Shown here: in pieces, positions 8,459 through 21,344 of the stretch
How the letters are laid out: each line of letters begins with the position of its first letter
How positions within the stretch are numbered: the stretch's first letter is position 1
Source of the DNA: Meconema thalassinum
Lineage: Eukaryota; Arthropoda; Insecta; Orthoptera; Tettigoniidae
NCBI GenBank assembly: GCA_946902985.2
Contig: OX336389.2
Location: 1,014,165,441 to 1,014,229,440, forward strand
Reading direction: 5' to 3'
Length of the DNA stretch: 64,000 nt
Made by a program: the position numbers and the translations under genes
Notes under the pieces: generated by a model
What the model saw: only the letters and a program-made list of their open reading frames with translations
Databases searched by the model: none
Told to the model about the DNA's origin: nothing

Positions 8459-10613
8459 CATGCCCTGTCCATTCACTTATACAGGAACCCTATGACCTAA
8501 ATGTAAGAAATGAATTATTACGTGAACTAAATGATGAAGGTATTATTCAGAAGGTGGCTAGTAAGAGCCCCCTAGTTAAATTTAACGTGTCCGAGGCGTA
8601 CACAGACGTTTTGATTGATAGTGGTTGTATGAAGAGTTGCATAAGTAGTGCATTTTATGATAAAATGAAAGGAACTGGAGTAAATTTTGAGGAGATGCCA
8701 ATTAAAAGCACTTTAGTTATCACAGCTGTTGGGAAGAGGTCTAAAGTAATTTCTAAGCAAGTTTTAGTAGACATTAAAATTAATAATCATGTAGAAAAGT
8801 AGATTTGTCTTGTAATTCCAAATTTAGTATTCAGTGTTATCTTGGGTTCAGAGTGGCTAAGTAGAGTGTCTGGTAACTTATGTTAAGATGTAGGGAGTTT
8901 GAAATTTAAATGGGGTGATTCTGAAGTAGAAGTAGCGTTCAATGACCATATTCAGAGAAGTAGTGTTGTAGGTGTGATTTGTACTTTAAATGAGATATCG
9001 CCAGCCGTAGAGCGGGGTTCTCCATGATTTGTGGGCAGTGTGATTACGAACGATAGTCTAGAGGACTCGTTACGTGATGCAGCATTTCAGGGAAATATAG
9101 AGGTGGAACAATATGTTCGGCTCTATGATGTGTTATTGTGTAATAGGAGAGTTTTTGAGGATCGCATTGGTATGGCCAATTGCTATACACATTCATTGAA
9201 CGTTATTGATAGGTCAGTATTCACAGGACATAGATATCCTGTACCTTTCGCTTATCAGAGTGCAGTTGAGAACCAAATTAACCAGATGCTTGAAGATGGG
9301 ATTATTGAGCACTCTAACAGTCCATATGTTAATTCTTTGATCACGGTACCCAAGGCCGACGGCACAGTTAGTATTTGTTTAGACGCTCGTTTGGTTAACA
9401 GTAGAATTAGTTCAGATCAGCTGAAATCTATGTCAATAGAGGAATTAATGCAAACATTTGAGGGGAAGAAGTATTTCACTTGTGTAGATTTGAGTTCCAG
9501 TTTTTGGCAAGTGCCACTTATGTACGAAGATGGACCATTTACAGCTTTTAGTCATAAATATAACCTTTATCAATTTTGTAGAACACCTTATGGGTTAAAG
9601 AATAGTTCAGCAGCTTTAATTAGGGCTTTAAACATCGCATTAGGGGATGACACAGGAGAGTTTGTAACCATTTACATAGATGATATGGTAATTAGTTCAC
9701 GCAGTTTTGAGGAGCATCTACGTCATTTAGATATAGTTTTTCAGAAGTTATATCAGGCAGGGTTCACTTTGAAGCTGTCTAAGTCGTCATTCTCTCAGTC
9801 AGAAGTGACATTTATAGGTCATAGAGTGTCGAGTAGCGGTGTGACACCAGAGGAAAGTAGGGTTAATAAGATACTTAACGCAGAGGTTCCACAGAATGTT
9901 AAACAGTTAAAAACATACCTGGGAATTTGCAACTTTTTCAGGAGGTTCGTTCTTAAATACTCAGGGTGGGTAGAACCATTCAGGGAATTGCTTAAAAGTG
10001 GGACTCGGTGGAGTTGGGAGTCCAAGCATGATCAGGCTTTTAGAGCGCTGAAGGAAGGTTTTGAGAAAGCTGTAGTGCTGAAATATCCTTTAAAAGATAA
10101 GGAATATGTGGTTATGACAGATGCTTCACATATAGGCATTGCTAGAGTATTATGTCAGAAAGATGATGAGGGTAATCTGTGCATTGTATCTTTAGCCTAG
10201 CGAGGACTGACAGCAGCAGAGAAAAGATACACGATTACTGAGTTAGAGCTTTTAGGTGTTGTTTTAAGTTTGGGGAAATTTAGAATGTATTTAGTAGGGG
10301 GAAATTTTAGATCCATACAGATCACCATGCATTACTGTATATGAGGACTTGTAAACTCAGTTCTAACAGAGTTAGTAGGTGGATTCTTGCTCTTCAGGAA
10401 TACGAATTCACAGTAAAATATATTAAAGGTAAAGATAACATTCTTGCAGACATGCTATCAAGGGACACTAATTTATGTAGGGATTATCCTGTGGTTAAAG
10501 CAGAGGACGGTATTTTATTATGTGCATGTGTGGACAGTAGCAACAGGGCATCGTTACAGACACTGAGAAATATGCTATTGGAGCAACGTGATGACATTAA
10601 GTATGTGTCATAA
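8404..10613 (+). pseudogene. pol: Element A pol (PR-RT-RH), unit 1, broken
   Basis: Protease with a VLIDSG active-site motif (about 8610), RT with YIDDM (about 9676) and a polymerase palm, connection and RNase H (MTDASH near 10117, TDHH, then the ADMLSRD end near 10450). Compared with the intact third unit it has stops at 8800-8802 (TAG), 8884-8886 (TAA), 9025-9027 (TGA) and 10198-10200 (TAG), plus a one-base deletion near 10295 that shifts the frame for the last 100 codons. There is no integrase. Unit 2 carries the same set. Confidence 0.9.
8410..8416 (+). promoter_or_regulatory. -1 ribosomal frameshift heptamer TTTAAAC, unit 1
   Basis: In the gag frame the codons read T|TTA|AAC, the canonical X-XXY-YYZ slip site. 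A -1 slip enters exactly the pol frame, whose last upstream stop is TAG 8401-8403, and gag itself stops at 8456-8458. A small stem (atgtta 8432-8437 with taacat 8456-8461, extended by two GC pairs) begins about 12 nt downstream and could stimulate slipping. Confidence 0.75.
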
Positions 10614-11674
10614 AGTGAGTGTGTTTAGCTGGCGAGCCAGCCTATCAAATGAGTAAGTGTGGTATTTGGTGCGGGGGAGATCTGGTCTTCCAGGCAGGCG
10701 TATCAGAAGTCACAAAGGGGGGTAGTATATAAGTAATTGAGAGTTTTAAGGTACAGGGAAATATGACGGGATTGTCGGATGCTCTTGAGCACTAAAATGT
10801 CTCGATACACCAAGGCCAGAATTTGGTAGCGCTGGTGAATTCCCATTTGTCTCCTAGAGATGGGTGAGCGCTTGTACAGGGTATTTTTTGCTTAAGGCGT
10901 CCACGAGACAAAAGATGGGCCACCAGAAGGCGAGACAGTCCTTCATGAAACTCATACATAACAGCACACGTGATTTCTGTTTACGGCCTCGCCATGTAAG
11001 AGCTGTAGGGGTGTAATTTAAGGTAATTAGTACAAAGGTATTATTTGAGTGAGGAGAACTGGTCTGAGTTGTGAACTAGTATTAAGTAGAATATGGTCTA
11101 CGGGAACTTAGTAAGACAGGGTGATAACGGCACAGAAATATTTGGTGTTATATGTAATGCGCACTTACTGTTTTTTTTCTTCAGAAATCAATATTAATTT
11201 TATCTAATACACAGAGAGATTAAGTATTATGGTCACGATGCGCAGCCACAATAGTGTAATCGTGTGCTCAGTGAGATTAAGTGAGATTAAGTTTCACCAG
11301 AAGGAAGCGACCTCCTGTGATATTAGGAAGTTCTGTGGTGATATGTATATCAGAACACTTTTGATGCGTGTGATGTGACATCATATATGCACAGTGCTCA
11401 CACATTATTGATGTATATCTTTCCCAACACAGAGATATTTGAGAGGCGGAAATATCCGTGGAACATTAATCAAAATGAAAAACATTGGACTGATTGCATA
11501 ACAACAGACTTTGACGCAAAGTGCGTAAAGAAAATTATGAGTGTATATATATGTAATTTAGGGTGATTTAATTTGTGTAATATGTATTTTGGATGGGGAT
11601 TTTATTAACGTGTCTGGGATAATCGCATGATGTACCGTCGTCACGGTAAATCATCCGATGATCCGAGGCGAATG
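10614..11674 (+). other. 1.06-kb non-coding tail between RNase H and LTR2
   Basis: In Ty3/gypsy elements this position should encode integrase (HHCC plus DDE). Neither motif set is visible in any frame. The same stretch follows pol in unit 2 (17087-18146) and unit 3 (23556-24615). It holds short non-conserved frames only. The last bases, gaggcgaatg, are a weak polypurine tract before the LTR. Confidence 0.75.
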
Positions 11675-12978
11675 TGTAACGTGTTTTTCGAGGGTATTTT
11701 ACGCCACTGCCATAAGTCAGTAGGAAGCCATTCAATGTTTATTTACGCGGCAACTTGTTAAGCCAAGATATGTTTCATGTAACTTATTATTATTATTATT
11801 AAGGTATTGTTTTGGAGCGTTTTTTATAAGATTATAAGTATACAGATAGGTTTTCGATGTTATAGAAAACACTATCAAGCGAATTATTACGTACAACATT
11901 ATCGCGGAAAATTATATGATTACGGAATTTTACGGATTTTTGTCAGTTAGAGTTTATTGTGAGAGAGATGAGTCATTGGGAATTCAGCTACAGATATATT
12001 GTTGTCGAGAAGCGTGACACAAGCCGTGGGGCACTCCCAGCTGGCTGCATGAAGAAAAGGCGAAATGGCCTGGACCGGAAATCGACATCGTCGCGCCGAG
12101 TATATTGTCCCTTGTACCGGGAGTATCGTGTGGTGTCTCAGCCAATCATTGGAGACCGGGCGAGTGGAAGACGGGTCCGGAGAGGTGGTTCGGCGAGTGT
12201 ATATATTGTTTGCGCGCCGAGGAGGGAGGACGATTATCATTGTAAAACTTGACCGAGGTGGTTGCTCGTTTGGTTGGTTCCGGTGTGATCGGACCATAAC
12301 TTTACATTTCTACAACAATCTCCACAACTGACGAAGAAGATGGCGACGTCCAGAAGGCTGTGGGAAGCTCTCTTCAGCATCAAGTACGAGGGAAATGCCA
12401 CGGCAATTTCCAATGGTAAGCGCGAATGACTCAGAAATACATAATCTCTCACTTCATTGTTTCTTATTCAGTATTTCAGTAACTTCTTAGCTTGGGAATA
12501 AGAGTAAAATCAGTAATTCATCCGAATCGTTTTCACATAATTCTCTAGTGGTAAATTCAAATCGTTACGCTCCAATTTAAATTTATTATTATTATTATTA
12601 TTAAAATTGCCACTACTTGTTTTTATATAATAAATTCATCTCTTATACTATGCAATCTTTGCTTTCAGTAGGTAGCATTAGATATAGACCAAATTCCTTC
12701 TCCTGATAGAATTGTTAGTTGGGTTAATTATCAAATCATACCACAATCTGAGTGTGAAGATTCTTAAAGGTGTTCTGCCTGAGCTAGGTGTTGTTAAATA
12801 TAAATTTAGATTTCAACATAGCGTTGAGGTCTTGGCGCCCATTAATACAACGTATCTTAGTCAGAGTAAACATTACATTTATCACCTCAAACGTGGGACT
12901 TGTTGTGGTTTTTCCACAATCTCCCCAAGAAAACCGTTACACTTGTACGCTCAACGTGGAGCAAAAGAAAACGTTACA
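11675..12978 (+). repeat. Element A LTR2 (1304 bp)
   Basis: TGTAACGT...ACGTTACA. Near-identical to LTR3, sharing with it sites that differ from LTR1 and LTR4 (A at 12019, T at 12108, agaaatac and cacttc near 12440). Carries the ATG exon at 12340-12415 and an intron-like segment ending at 12668. Confidence 0.92.
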
Positions 12979-13088
12979 CTTGTCGCTACCAACGTGAGGC
13001 CGAAAACCTAATAACATTTGTGGAAGGAGAAGGGTATATATTTCTGTGCCTGTATTTTGGGGGTTTTTCTTTATCAGTGTGTATCAAC

Positions 13089-14931
13089 ATGGGTAGTGTT
13101 GAGGAAGAGATGAAGTTGCGTAGTGGTCACCAGTTGGATAGTGAAGATACGAGCAGTATGGCTAGTCTTGAAAATGAAAGCAGTACAGGGATGTCGGAGG
13201 TAAATCTCGATACTGAGGGTGGTAATCAAAACAGTCAAGTAGGGTTAGAGAGTTTGCTTCTTTAGTTTATGCAACAAAATAAAATAAGTACAGACGCTTT
13301 AAATGCTAAACTTGAACAAAATAATGCTAAACTCGAACAAAACGGTAGGGAAAATAAAGAGAGTACTGAAACTTTAAATGCTAAACTTGAACAAAACAGT
13401 AGGGAAAATAGAGAGAGTACTGAAACTTTAAATACTAAACTTGAACAAAATAATGCTAAATTAGAACAAAACAGTAGGGAAATTAGTGATAAATTTGAGC
13501 TGATTAGAGGTGAGATCAGAGGGGGTGATGGAAGAGAAGGCTAAAGAGATTATTGCAGATGTAGACAGAAAATGAGGAAAAGTACCGGAGGAGTTAGAAA
13601 TTAAAATCTGTACACAGGCTGAAAATTTAAAAGAACTAGTGCAACTTGAAACACAGCAGGTCAAAAAGCAATTGGGGGAGAAATTGACAAAATTCAGGTA
13701 GCAACTAAAGAGGTTAAAGAACAGCTGGAGGGAAGAATTGATAAAGTTCATGCAGAAATAATCACTGAAGTTAATGATTTAAGGGAGAGGAATAAGGAAA
13801 GCATTAATGAGATTAATGAGAAACAAGCTAAGTTAAGTGGTAAAGTTGAAGCATCGGAAGGGAGCATTAGGTTAACTGTAACTAATATTGAAAGAAAAGC
13901 TGAGGAGAAAATTGCTGAATTAGAACAGAAGTTGAAAACTAGAATTAGGCAGGAAAATAGTCAGAGTAGGCCAGTTTATGTGAATAGCACACACAGGGAA
14001 ATAGAACTAGGCAAATTCAGTAATCAGCAGGGCTGTCCAATGGAGTTCATGAATGCAATAGAAAATAAATTCAGGGAGAGGTTGGAAGATGGTAGTATTG
14101 AGTGGTGCCAGGTATTTGAGATTTTAGAGCAAGCGTTTGTAGGGGAGACAAGAAACTGGTTTGCTGTCTACAGAGACAATTTCGAGAACATTTCAGATTT
14201 TAAAGTTAAATTTTGTGAGAAATTTTGGAATGAGGTAATTCAGTCTCAGCATCGTGAGGGAATTGTGTGTGGGAAATATAAACACTATGACCGAGTACTT
14301 TTTAGGACAAGTATTGACGTGTAAATATCTGGATGGTTTGAGGGAGGAAAGTGATGTAGTCAGGCTATTACTAAGACATTTTCCGTATAGAATCAAAGAA
14401 GCTGCTTGTATCCAAAATGTTAAATCTATTTCACAAGTGGAAAATTTATTAAGTACATTCGATGCTCTGGGAAGAGGTGGTTACGAGGAGAATTTCGGTA
14501 GGAACCAGGGTAACCATAATAACAGGCCTAATGAGAATAGGAATCAGGAAGTTCAAGGGAACAGTGGCGAAGGGGCCAACGTCCAAAATAGGGGGAACCA
14601 GAATAATAATAATAATAATAATCAGCAAAATCAGTACAGAGGAAATGGGTATGGTATGCAGTACCAAGGTAGAAATAATGATTTCAGGGGAAATCAAGGC
14701 CGAAATAATGATTTTAGGGGTAACCAAGGGAGGTATAATAACAATAATAATTATAACCAGAACAGGGGTCAAGGAGGGAATCAGCCCAATGGTAATAACG
14801 GACAGAGAAATACCGTTAACACAGCCCCGAACAACCAGACCAGTGCAGTAGTGAGTAGTACTACACCAAGCGGTAGCGGTACTTTAAACACGAACCAGGC
14901 TGCGATGTTAGGTCAGAATCTCAGTCTGTAA
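13089..14931 (+). pseudogene. gag: Element A gag, unit 2 (broken)
   Basis: The unit 1 gag shifted by 6473 bp, with the same start (13089), amber codon (13263-13265), G-run frame changes and Asn/Arg/Gly-rich tail without zinc knuckle. I see no gag difference from unit 1, which argues that the duplication of this unit is very recent or, less happily, an assembly repeat. Confidence 0.85.
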
Positions 14932-17086
14932 CATGCCCTGTCCATTCACTTATACAGGAACCCTATGACCTAAATGTAAGAAATGAATTATTACGTGAAC
15001 TAAATGATGAAGGTATTATTCAGAAGGTGGCTAGTAAGAGCCCCCTAGTTAAATTTAACGTGTCCGAGGCGTACACAGACGTTTTGATTGATAGTGGTTG
15101 TATGAAGAGTTGCATAAGTAGTGCATTTTATGATAAAATGAAAGGAACTGGAGTAAATTTTGAGGAGATGCCAATTAAAAGCACTTTAGTTATCACAGCT
15201 GTTGGGAAGAGGTCTAAAGTAATTTCTAAGCAAGTTTTAGTAGACATTAAAATTAATAATCATGTAGAAAAGTAGATTTGTCTTGTAATTCCAAATTTAG
15301 TATTCAGTGTTATCTTGGGTTCAGAGTGGCTAAGTAGAGTGTCTGGTAACTTATGTTAAGATGTAGGGAGTTTGAAATTTAAATGGGGTGATTCTGAAGT
15401 AGAAGTAGCGTTCAATGACCATATTCAGAGAAGTAGTGTTGTAGGTGTGATTTGTACTTTAAATGAGATATCGCCAGCCGTAGAGCGGGGTTCTCCATGA
15501 TTTGTGGGCAGTGTGATTACGAACGATAGTCTAGAGGACTCGTTACGTGATGCAGCATTTCAGGGAAATATAGAGGTGGAACAATATGTTCGGCTCTATG
15601 ATGTGTTATTGTGTAATAGGAGAGTTTTTGAGGATCGCATTGGTATGGCCAATTGCTATACACATTCATTGAACGTTATTGATAGGTCAGTATTCACAGG
15701 ACATAGATATCCTGTACCTTTCGCTTATCAGAGTGCAGTTGAGAACCAAATTAACCAGATGCTTGAAGATGGGATTATTGAGCACTCTAACAGTCCATAT
15801 GTTAATTCTTTGATCACGGTACCCAAGGCCGACGGCACAGTTAGTATTTGTTTAGACGCTCGTTTGGTTAACAGTAGAATTAGTTCAGATCAGCTGAAAT
15901 CTATGTCAATAGAGGAATTAATGCAAACATTTGAGGGGAAGAAGTATTTCACTTGTGTAGATTTGAGTTCCAGTTTTTGGCAAGTGCCACTTATGTACGA
16001 AGATGGACCATTTACAGCTTTTAGTCATAAATATAACCTTTATCAATTTTGTAGAACACCTTATGGGTTAAAGAATAGTTCAGCAGCTTTAATTAGGGCT
16101 TTAAACATCGCATTAGGGGATGACACAGGAGAGTTTGTAACCATTTACATAGATGATATGGTAATTAGTTCACGCAGTTTTGAGGAGCATCTACGTCATT
16201 TAGATATAGTTTTTCAGAAGTTATATCAGGCAGGGTTCACTTTGAAGCTGTCTAAGTCGTCATTCTCTCAGTCAGAAGTGACATTTATAGGTCATAGAGT
16301 GTCGAGTAGCGGTGTGACACCAGAGGAAAGTAGGGTTAATAAGATACTTAACGCAGAGGTTCCACAGAATGTTAAACAGTTAAAAACATACCTGGGAATT
16401 TGCAACTTTTTCAGGAGGTTCGTTCTTAAATACTCAGGGTGGGTAGAACCATTCAGGGAATTGCTTAAAAGTGGGACTCGGTGGAGTTGGGAGTCCAAGC
16501 ATGATCAGGCTTTTAGAGCGCTGAAGGAAGGTTTTGAGAAAGCTGTAGTGCTGAAATATCCTTTAAAAGATAAGGAATATGTGGTTATGACAGATGCTTC
16601 ACATATAGGCATTGCTAGAGTATTATGTCAGAAAGATGATGAGGGTAATCTGTGCATTGTATCTTTAGCCTAGCGAGGACTGACAGCAGCAGAGAAAAGA
16701 TACACGATTACTGAGTTAGAGCTTTTAGGTGTTGTTTTAAGTTTGGGGAAATTTAGAATGTATTTAGTAGGGGGAAATTTTAGATCCATACAGATCACCA
16801 TGCATTACTGTATATGAGGACTTGTAAACTCAGTTCTAACAGAGTTAGTAGGTGGATTCTTGCTCTTCAGGAATACGAATTCACAGTAAAATATATTAAA
16901 GGTAAAGATAACATTCTTGCAGACATGCTATCAAGGGACACTAATTTATGTAGGGATTATCCTGTGGTTAAAGCAGAGGACGGTATTTTATTATGTGCAT
17001 GTGTGGACAGTAGCAACAGGGCATCGTTACAGACACTGAGAAATATGCTATTGGAGCAACGTGATGACATTAAGTATGTGTCATAA
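14877..17086 (+). pseudogene. pol: Element A pol (PR-RT-RH), unit 2, broken
   Basis: Same domains and the same five lesions as unit 1: stops equivalent to 8800, 8884, 9025 and 10198, and the one-base deletion near 16768. Sharing the whole set shows that units 1 and 2 descend from one already dead copy. No integrase follows. Confidence 0.9.
14883..14889 (+). promoter_or_regulatory. -1 frameshift heptamer TTTAAAC, unit 2
   Basis: Same phase (T|TTA|AAC) and same downstream stem as in unit 1. Confidence 0.72.
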
Positions 17087-18146
17087 AGTGAGTGTGTTTA
17101 GCTGGCGAGCCAGCCTATCAAATGAGTAAGTGTGGTATTTGGTGCGGGGGAGATCTGGTCTTCCAGGCAGGCGTATCAGAAGTCACAAAGGGGGGTAGTA
17201 TATAAGTAATTGAGAGTTTTAAGGTACAGGGAAATATGACGGGATTGTCGGATGCTCTTGAGCACTAAAATGTCTCGATACACCAAGGCCAGAATTTGGT
17301 AGCGCTGGTGAATTCCCATTTGTCTCCTAGAGATGGGTGAGCGCTTGTACAGGGTATTTTTGCTTAAGGCGTCCACGAGACAAAAGATGGGCCACCAGAA
17401 GGCGAGACAGTCCTTCATGAAACTCATACATAACAGCACACGTGATTTCTGTTTACGGCCTCGCCATGTAAGAGCTGTAGGGGTGTAATTTAAGGTAATT
17501 AGTACAAAGGTATTATTTGAGTGAGGAGAACTGGTCTGAGTTGTGAACTAGTATTAAGTAGAATATGGTCTACGGGAACTTAGTAAGACAGGGTGATAAC
17601 GGCACAGAAATATTTGGTGTTATATGTAATGCGCACTTACTGTTTTTTTTCTTCAGAAATCAATATTAATTTTATCTAATACACAGAGAGATTAAGTATT
17701 ATGGTCACGATGCGCAGCCACAATAGTGTAATCGTGTGCTCAGTGAGATTAAGTGAGATTAAGTTTCACCAGAAGGAAGCGACCTCCTGTGATATTAGGA
17801 AGTTCTGTGGTGATATGTATATCAGAACACTTTTGATGCGTGTGATGTGACATCATATATGCACAGTGCTCACACATTATTGATGTATATCTTTCCCAAC
17901 ACAGAGATATTTGAGAGGCGGAAATATCCGTGGAACATTAATCAAAATGAAAAACATTGGACTGATTGCATAACAACAGACTTTGACGCAAAGTGCGTAA
18001 AGAAAATTATGAGTGTATATATATGTAATTTAGGGTGATTTAATTTGTGTAATATGTATTTTGGATGGGGATTTTATTAACGTGTCTGGGATAATCGCAT
18101 GATGTACCGTCGTCACGGTAAATCATCCGATGATCCGAGGCGAATG

Positions 18147-19450
18147 TGTAACGTGTTTTTCGAGGGTATTTTACGCCACTGCCATAAGTCAGTAGGAAGC
18201 CATTCAATGTTTATTTACGCGGCAACTTGTTAAGCCAAGATATGTTTCATGTAACTTATTATTATTATTATTAAGGTATTGTTTTGGAGCGTTTTTTATA
18301 AGATTATAAGTATACAGATAGGTTTTCGATGTTATAGAAAACACTATCAAGCGAATTATTACGTACAACATTATCGCGGAAAATTATATGATTACGGAAT
18401 TTTACGGATTTTTGTCAGTTAGAGTTTATTGTGAGAGAGATGAGTCATTGGGAATTCAGCTACAGATATATTGTTGTCGAGAAGCGTGACACAAGCCGTG
18501 GGGCACTCCCAGCTGGCTGCATGAAGAAAAGGCGAAATGGCCTGGACCGGAAATCGACATCGTCGCGCCGAGTATATTGTCCCTTGTACCGGGAGTATCG
18601 TGTGGTGTCTCAGCCAATCATTGGAGACCGGGCGAGTGGAAGACGGGTCCGGAGAGGTGGTTCGGCGAGTGTATATATTGTTTGCGCGCCGAGGAGGGAG
18701 GACGATTATCATTGTAAAACTTGACCGAGGTGGTTGCTCGTTTGGTTGGTTCCGGTGTGATCGGACCATAACTTTACATTTCTACAACAATCTCCACAAC
18801 TGACGAAGAAGATGGCGACGTCCAGAAGGCTGTGGGAAGCTCTCTTCAGCATCAAGTACGAGGGAAATGCCACGGCAATTTCCAATGGTAAGCGCGAATG
18901 ACTCAGAAATACATAATCTCTCACTTCATTGTTTCTTATTCAGTATTTCAGTAACTTCTTAGCTTGGGAATAAGAGTAAAATCAGTAATTCATCCGAATC
19001 GTTTTCACATAATTCTCTAGTGGTAAATTCAAATCGTTACGCTCCAATTTAAATTTATTATTATTATTATTATTAAAATTGCCACTACTTGTTTTTATAT
19101 AATAAATTCATCTCTTATACTATGCAATCTTTGCTTTCAGTAGGTAGCATTAGATATAGACCAAATTCCTTCTCCTGATAGAATTGTTAGTTGGGTTAAT
19201 TATCAAATCATACCACAATCTGAGTGTGAAGATTCTTAAAGGTGTTCTGCCTGAGCTAGGTGTTGTTAAATATAAATTTAGATTTCAACATAGCGTTGAG
19301 GTCTTGGCGCCCATTAATACAACGTATCTTAGTCAGAGTAAACATTACATTTATCACCTCAAACGTGGGACTTGTTGTGGTTTTTCCACAATCTCCCCAA
19401 GAAAACCGTTACACTTGTACGCTCAACGTGGAGCAAAAGAAAACGTTACA
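18147..19450 (+). repeat. Element A LTR3 (1304 bp)
   Basis: Same ends and length as LTR2 and the same diagnostic bases. It lies between the dead unit 2 and the unit 3 that has intact pol. Confidence 0.92.
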
Positions 19451-19560
19451 CTTGTCGCTACCAACGTGAGGCCGAAAACCTAATAACATTTGTGGAAGGA
19501 GAAGGGTATATATTTCTGTGCCTGTATTTTGGGGGTTTTTCTTTATCAGTGTGTATCAAC

Positions 19561-21319
19561 ATGGGTAGTGTTGAGGAAGAGATGAAGTTGCGTAGTGGTC
19601 ACCAGTTGGATAGTGAAGATACGAGCAGTATGGCTAGTCTTGAAAATGAAAGCAGTACAGGGATGTCGGAGGTAAATCTCGATACTGAGGGTGGTAATCA
19701 AAACAGTCAAGTAGGGTTAGAGAGTTTGCTTCTTTAGTTTATGCAACAAAATAAAATAAGTACAGACGCTTTAAATGCTAAACTTGAACAAAATAATGCT
19801 AAACTCGAACAAAACGGTAGGGAAAATAAAGAGAGTACTGAAACTTTAAATGCTAAACTTGAACAAAACAGTAGGGAAAATAGAGAGAGTACTGAAACTT
19901 TAAATACTAAACTTGAACAAAATAATGCTAAATTAGAACAAAACAGTAGGGAAATTAGTGATAAATTTGAGCTGATTAGAGGTGAGATCAGAGGGGGTGA
20001 TGGAAGAGAAGGCTAAAGAGATTATTGCAGATGTAGACAGAAAATGAGGAAAAGTACCGGAGGAGTTAGAAATTAAAATCTGTACACAGGCTGAAAATTT
20101 AAAAGAACTAGTGCAACTTGAAACACAGCAGGTCAAAAAGCAATTGGGGGAGAAATTGACAAAATTCAGGTAGCAACTAAAGAGGTTAAAGAACAGCTGG
20201 AGGGAAGAATTGATAAAGTTCATGCAGAAATAATCACTGAAGTTAATGATTTAAGGGAGAGGAATAAGGAAAGCATTAATGAGATTAATGAGAAACAAGC
20301 TAAGTTAAGTGGTAAAGTTGAAGCATCGGAAGGGAGCATTAGGTTAACTGTAACTAATATTGAAAGAAAAGCTGAGGAGAAAATTGCTGAATTAGAACAG
20401 AAGTTGAAAACTAGAATTAGGCAGGAAAATAGTCAGAGTAGGCCAGTTTATGTGAATAGCACACACAGGGAAATAGAACTAGGCAAATTCAGTAATCAGC
20501 AGGGCTGTCCAATGGAGTTCATGAATGCAATAGAAAATAAATTCAGGGAGAGGTTGGAAGATGGTAGTATTGAGTGGTGCCAGGTATTTGAGATTTTAGA
20601 GCAAGCGTTTGTAGGGGAGACAAGAAACTGGTTTGCTGTCTACAGAGACAATTTCGAGAACATTTCAGATTTTAAAGTTAAATTTTGTGAGAAATTTTGG
20701 AATGAGGTAATTCAGTCTCAGCATCGTGAGGGAATTGTGTGTGGGAAATATAAACACTATGACCGAGTACTTTTTAGGACAAGTATTGACGTGTAAATAT
20801 CTGGATGGTTTGAGGGAGGAAAGTGATGTAGTCAGGCTATTACTAAGACATTTTCCATATAGAATCAAAGAAGCTGCTTGTATCCGAAATGTTAAATCTA
20901 TTTCACAAGTGGAAAATTTATTAAGTACATTCGATGCTCTGGGAAGAGGTGGTTACGAGGAGAATTTCGGTAGGAACCAGGGTAACCATAATAACAGGCC
21001 TAATGAGAATAGGAATCAGGAAGTTCAAGAGAACAGTGGCGAAGGGGCCAACGTCCAAAATAGGGGGAACCAGAATAATAATAATAATAATCAGCAAAAT
21101 CAGTACAGAGGAAATGGGTATGGTATGCAGTACCAAGGTAGAAATAATGATTTCAGGGGAAATCAAGGCCGAAATAATGATTTTAGGGGTAACCAAGGGA
21201 GGTATAATAACAATAATAATTATAACCAGAACAGGGGTCAAGGAGGGAATCAGTCCAATGGTAATAACGGACAGAGAAATACCGTTAACACAGCCCCGAA
21301 CACCAGACCAGTGCAGTAG
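19561..21319 (+). pseudogene. gag: Element A gag, unit 3 (broken)
   Basis: Shares the amber codon (19735-19737), G-run shifts and mid-gag frame change of units 1 and 2. It differs at scattered sites (for example catatag for cgtatag near 20857, and one fewer Asn codon near 21080). A further one-base loss near 21301-21304 brings an early TAG at 21317-21319, before the slip site, and a T-to-A change creates TAA near 21376 in the old gag frame. The tail is Asn/Arg/Gly-rich without zinc knuckle. Confidence 0.85.
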
Positions 21320-21344
21320 TGAGTAGTACTACACCAAGCGGTAG

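Noticed and set aside
17176..17439. 87-codon minus frame in the non-coding tail as an env or integrase relic
   Set aside because: Contains none of the motifs of either, and is present in all units only because the units are duplicates. A one-base indel breaks it in unit 1.
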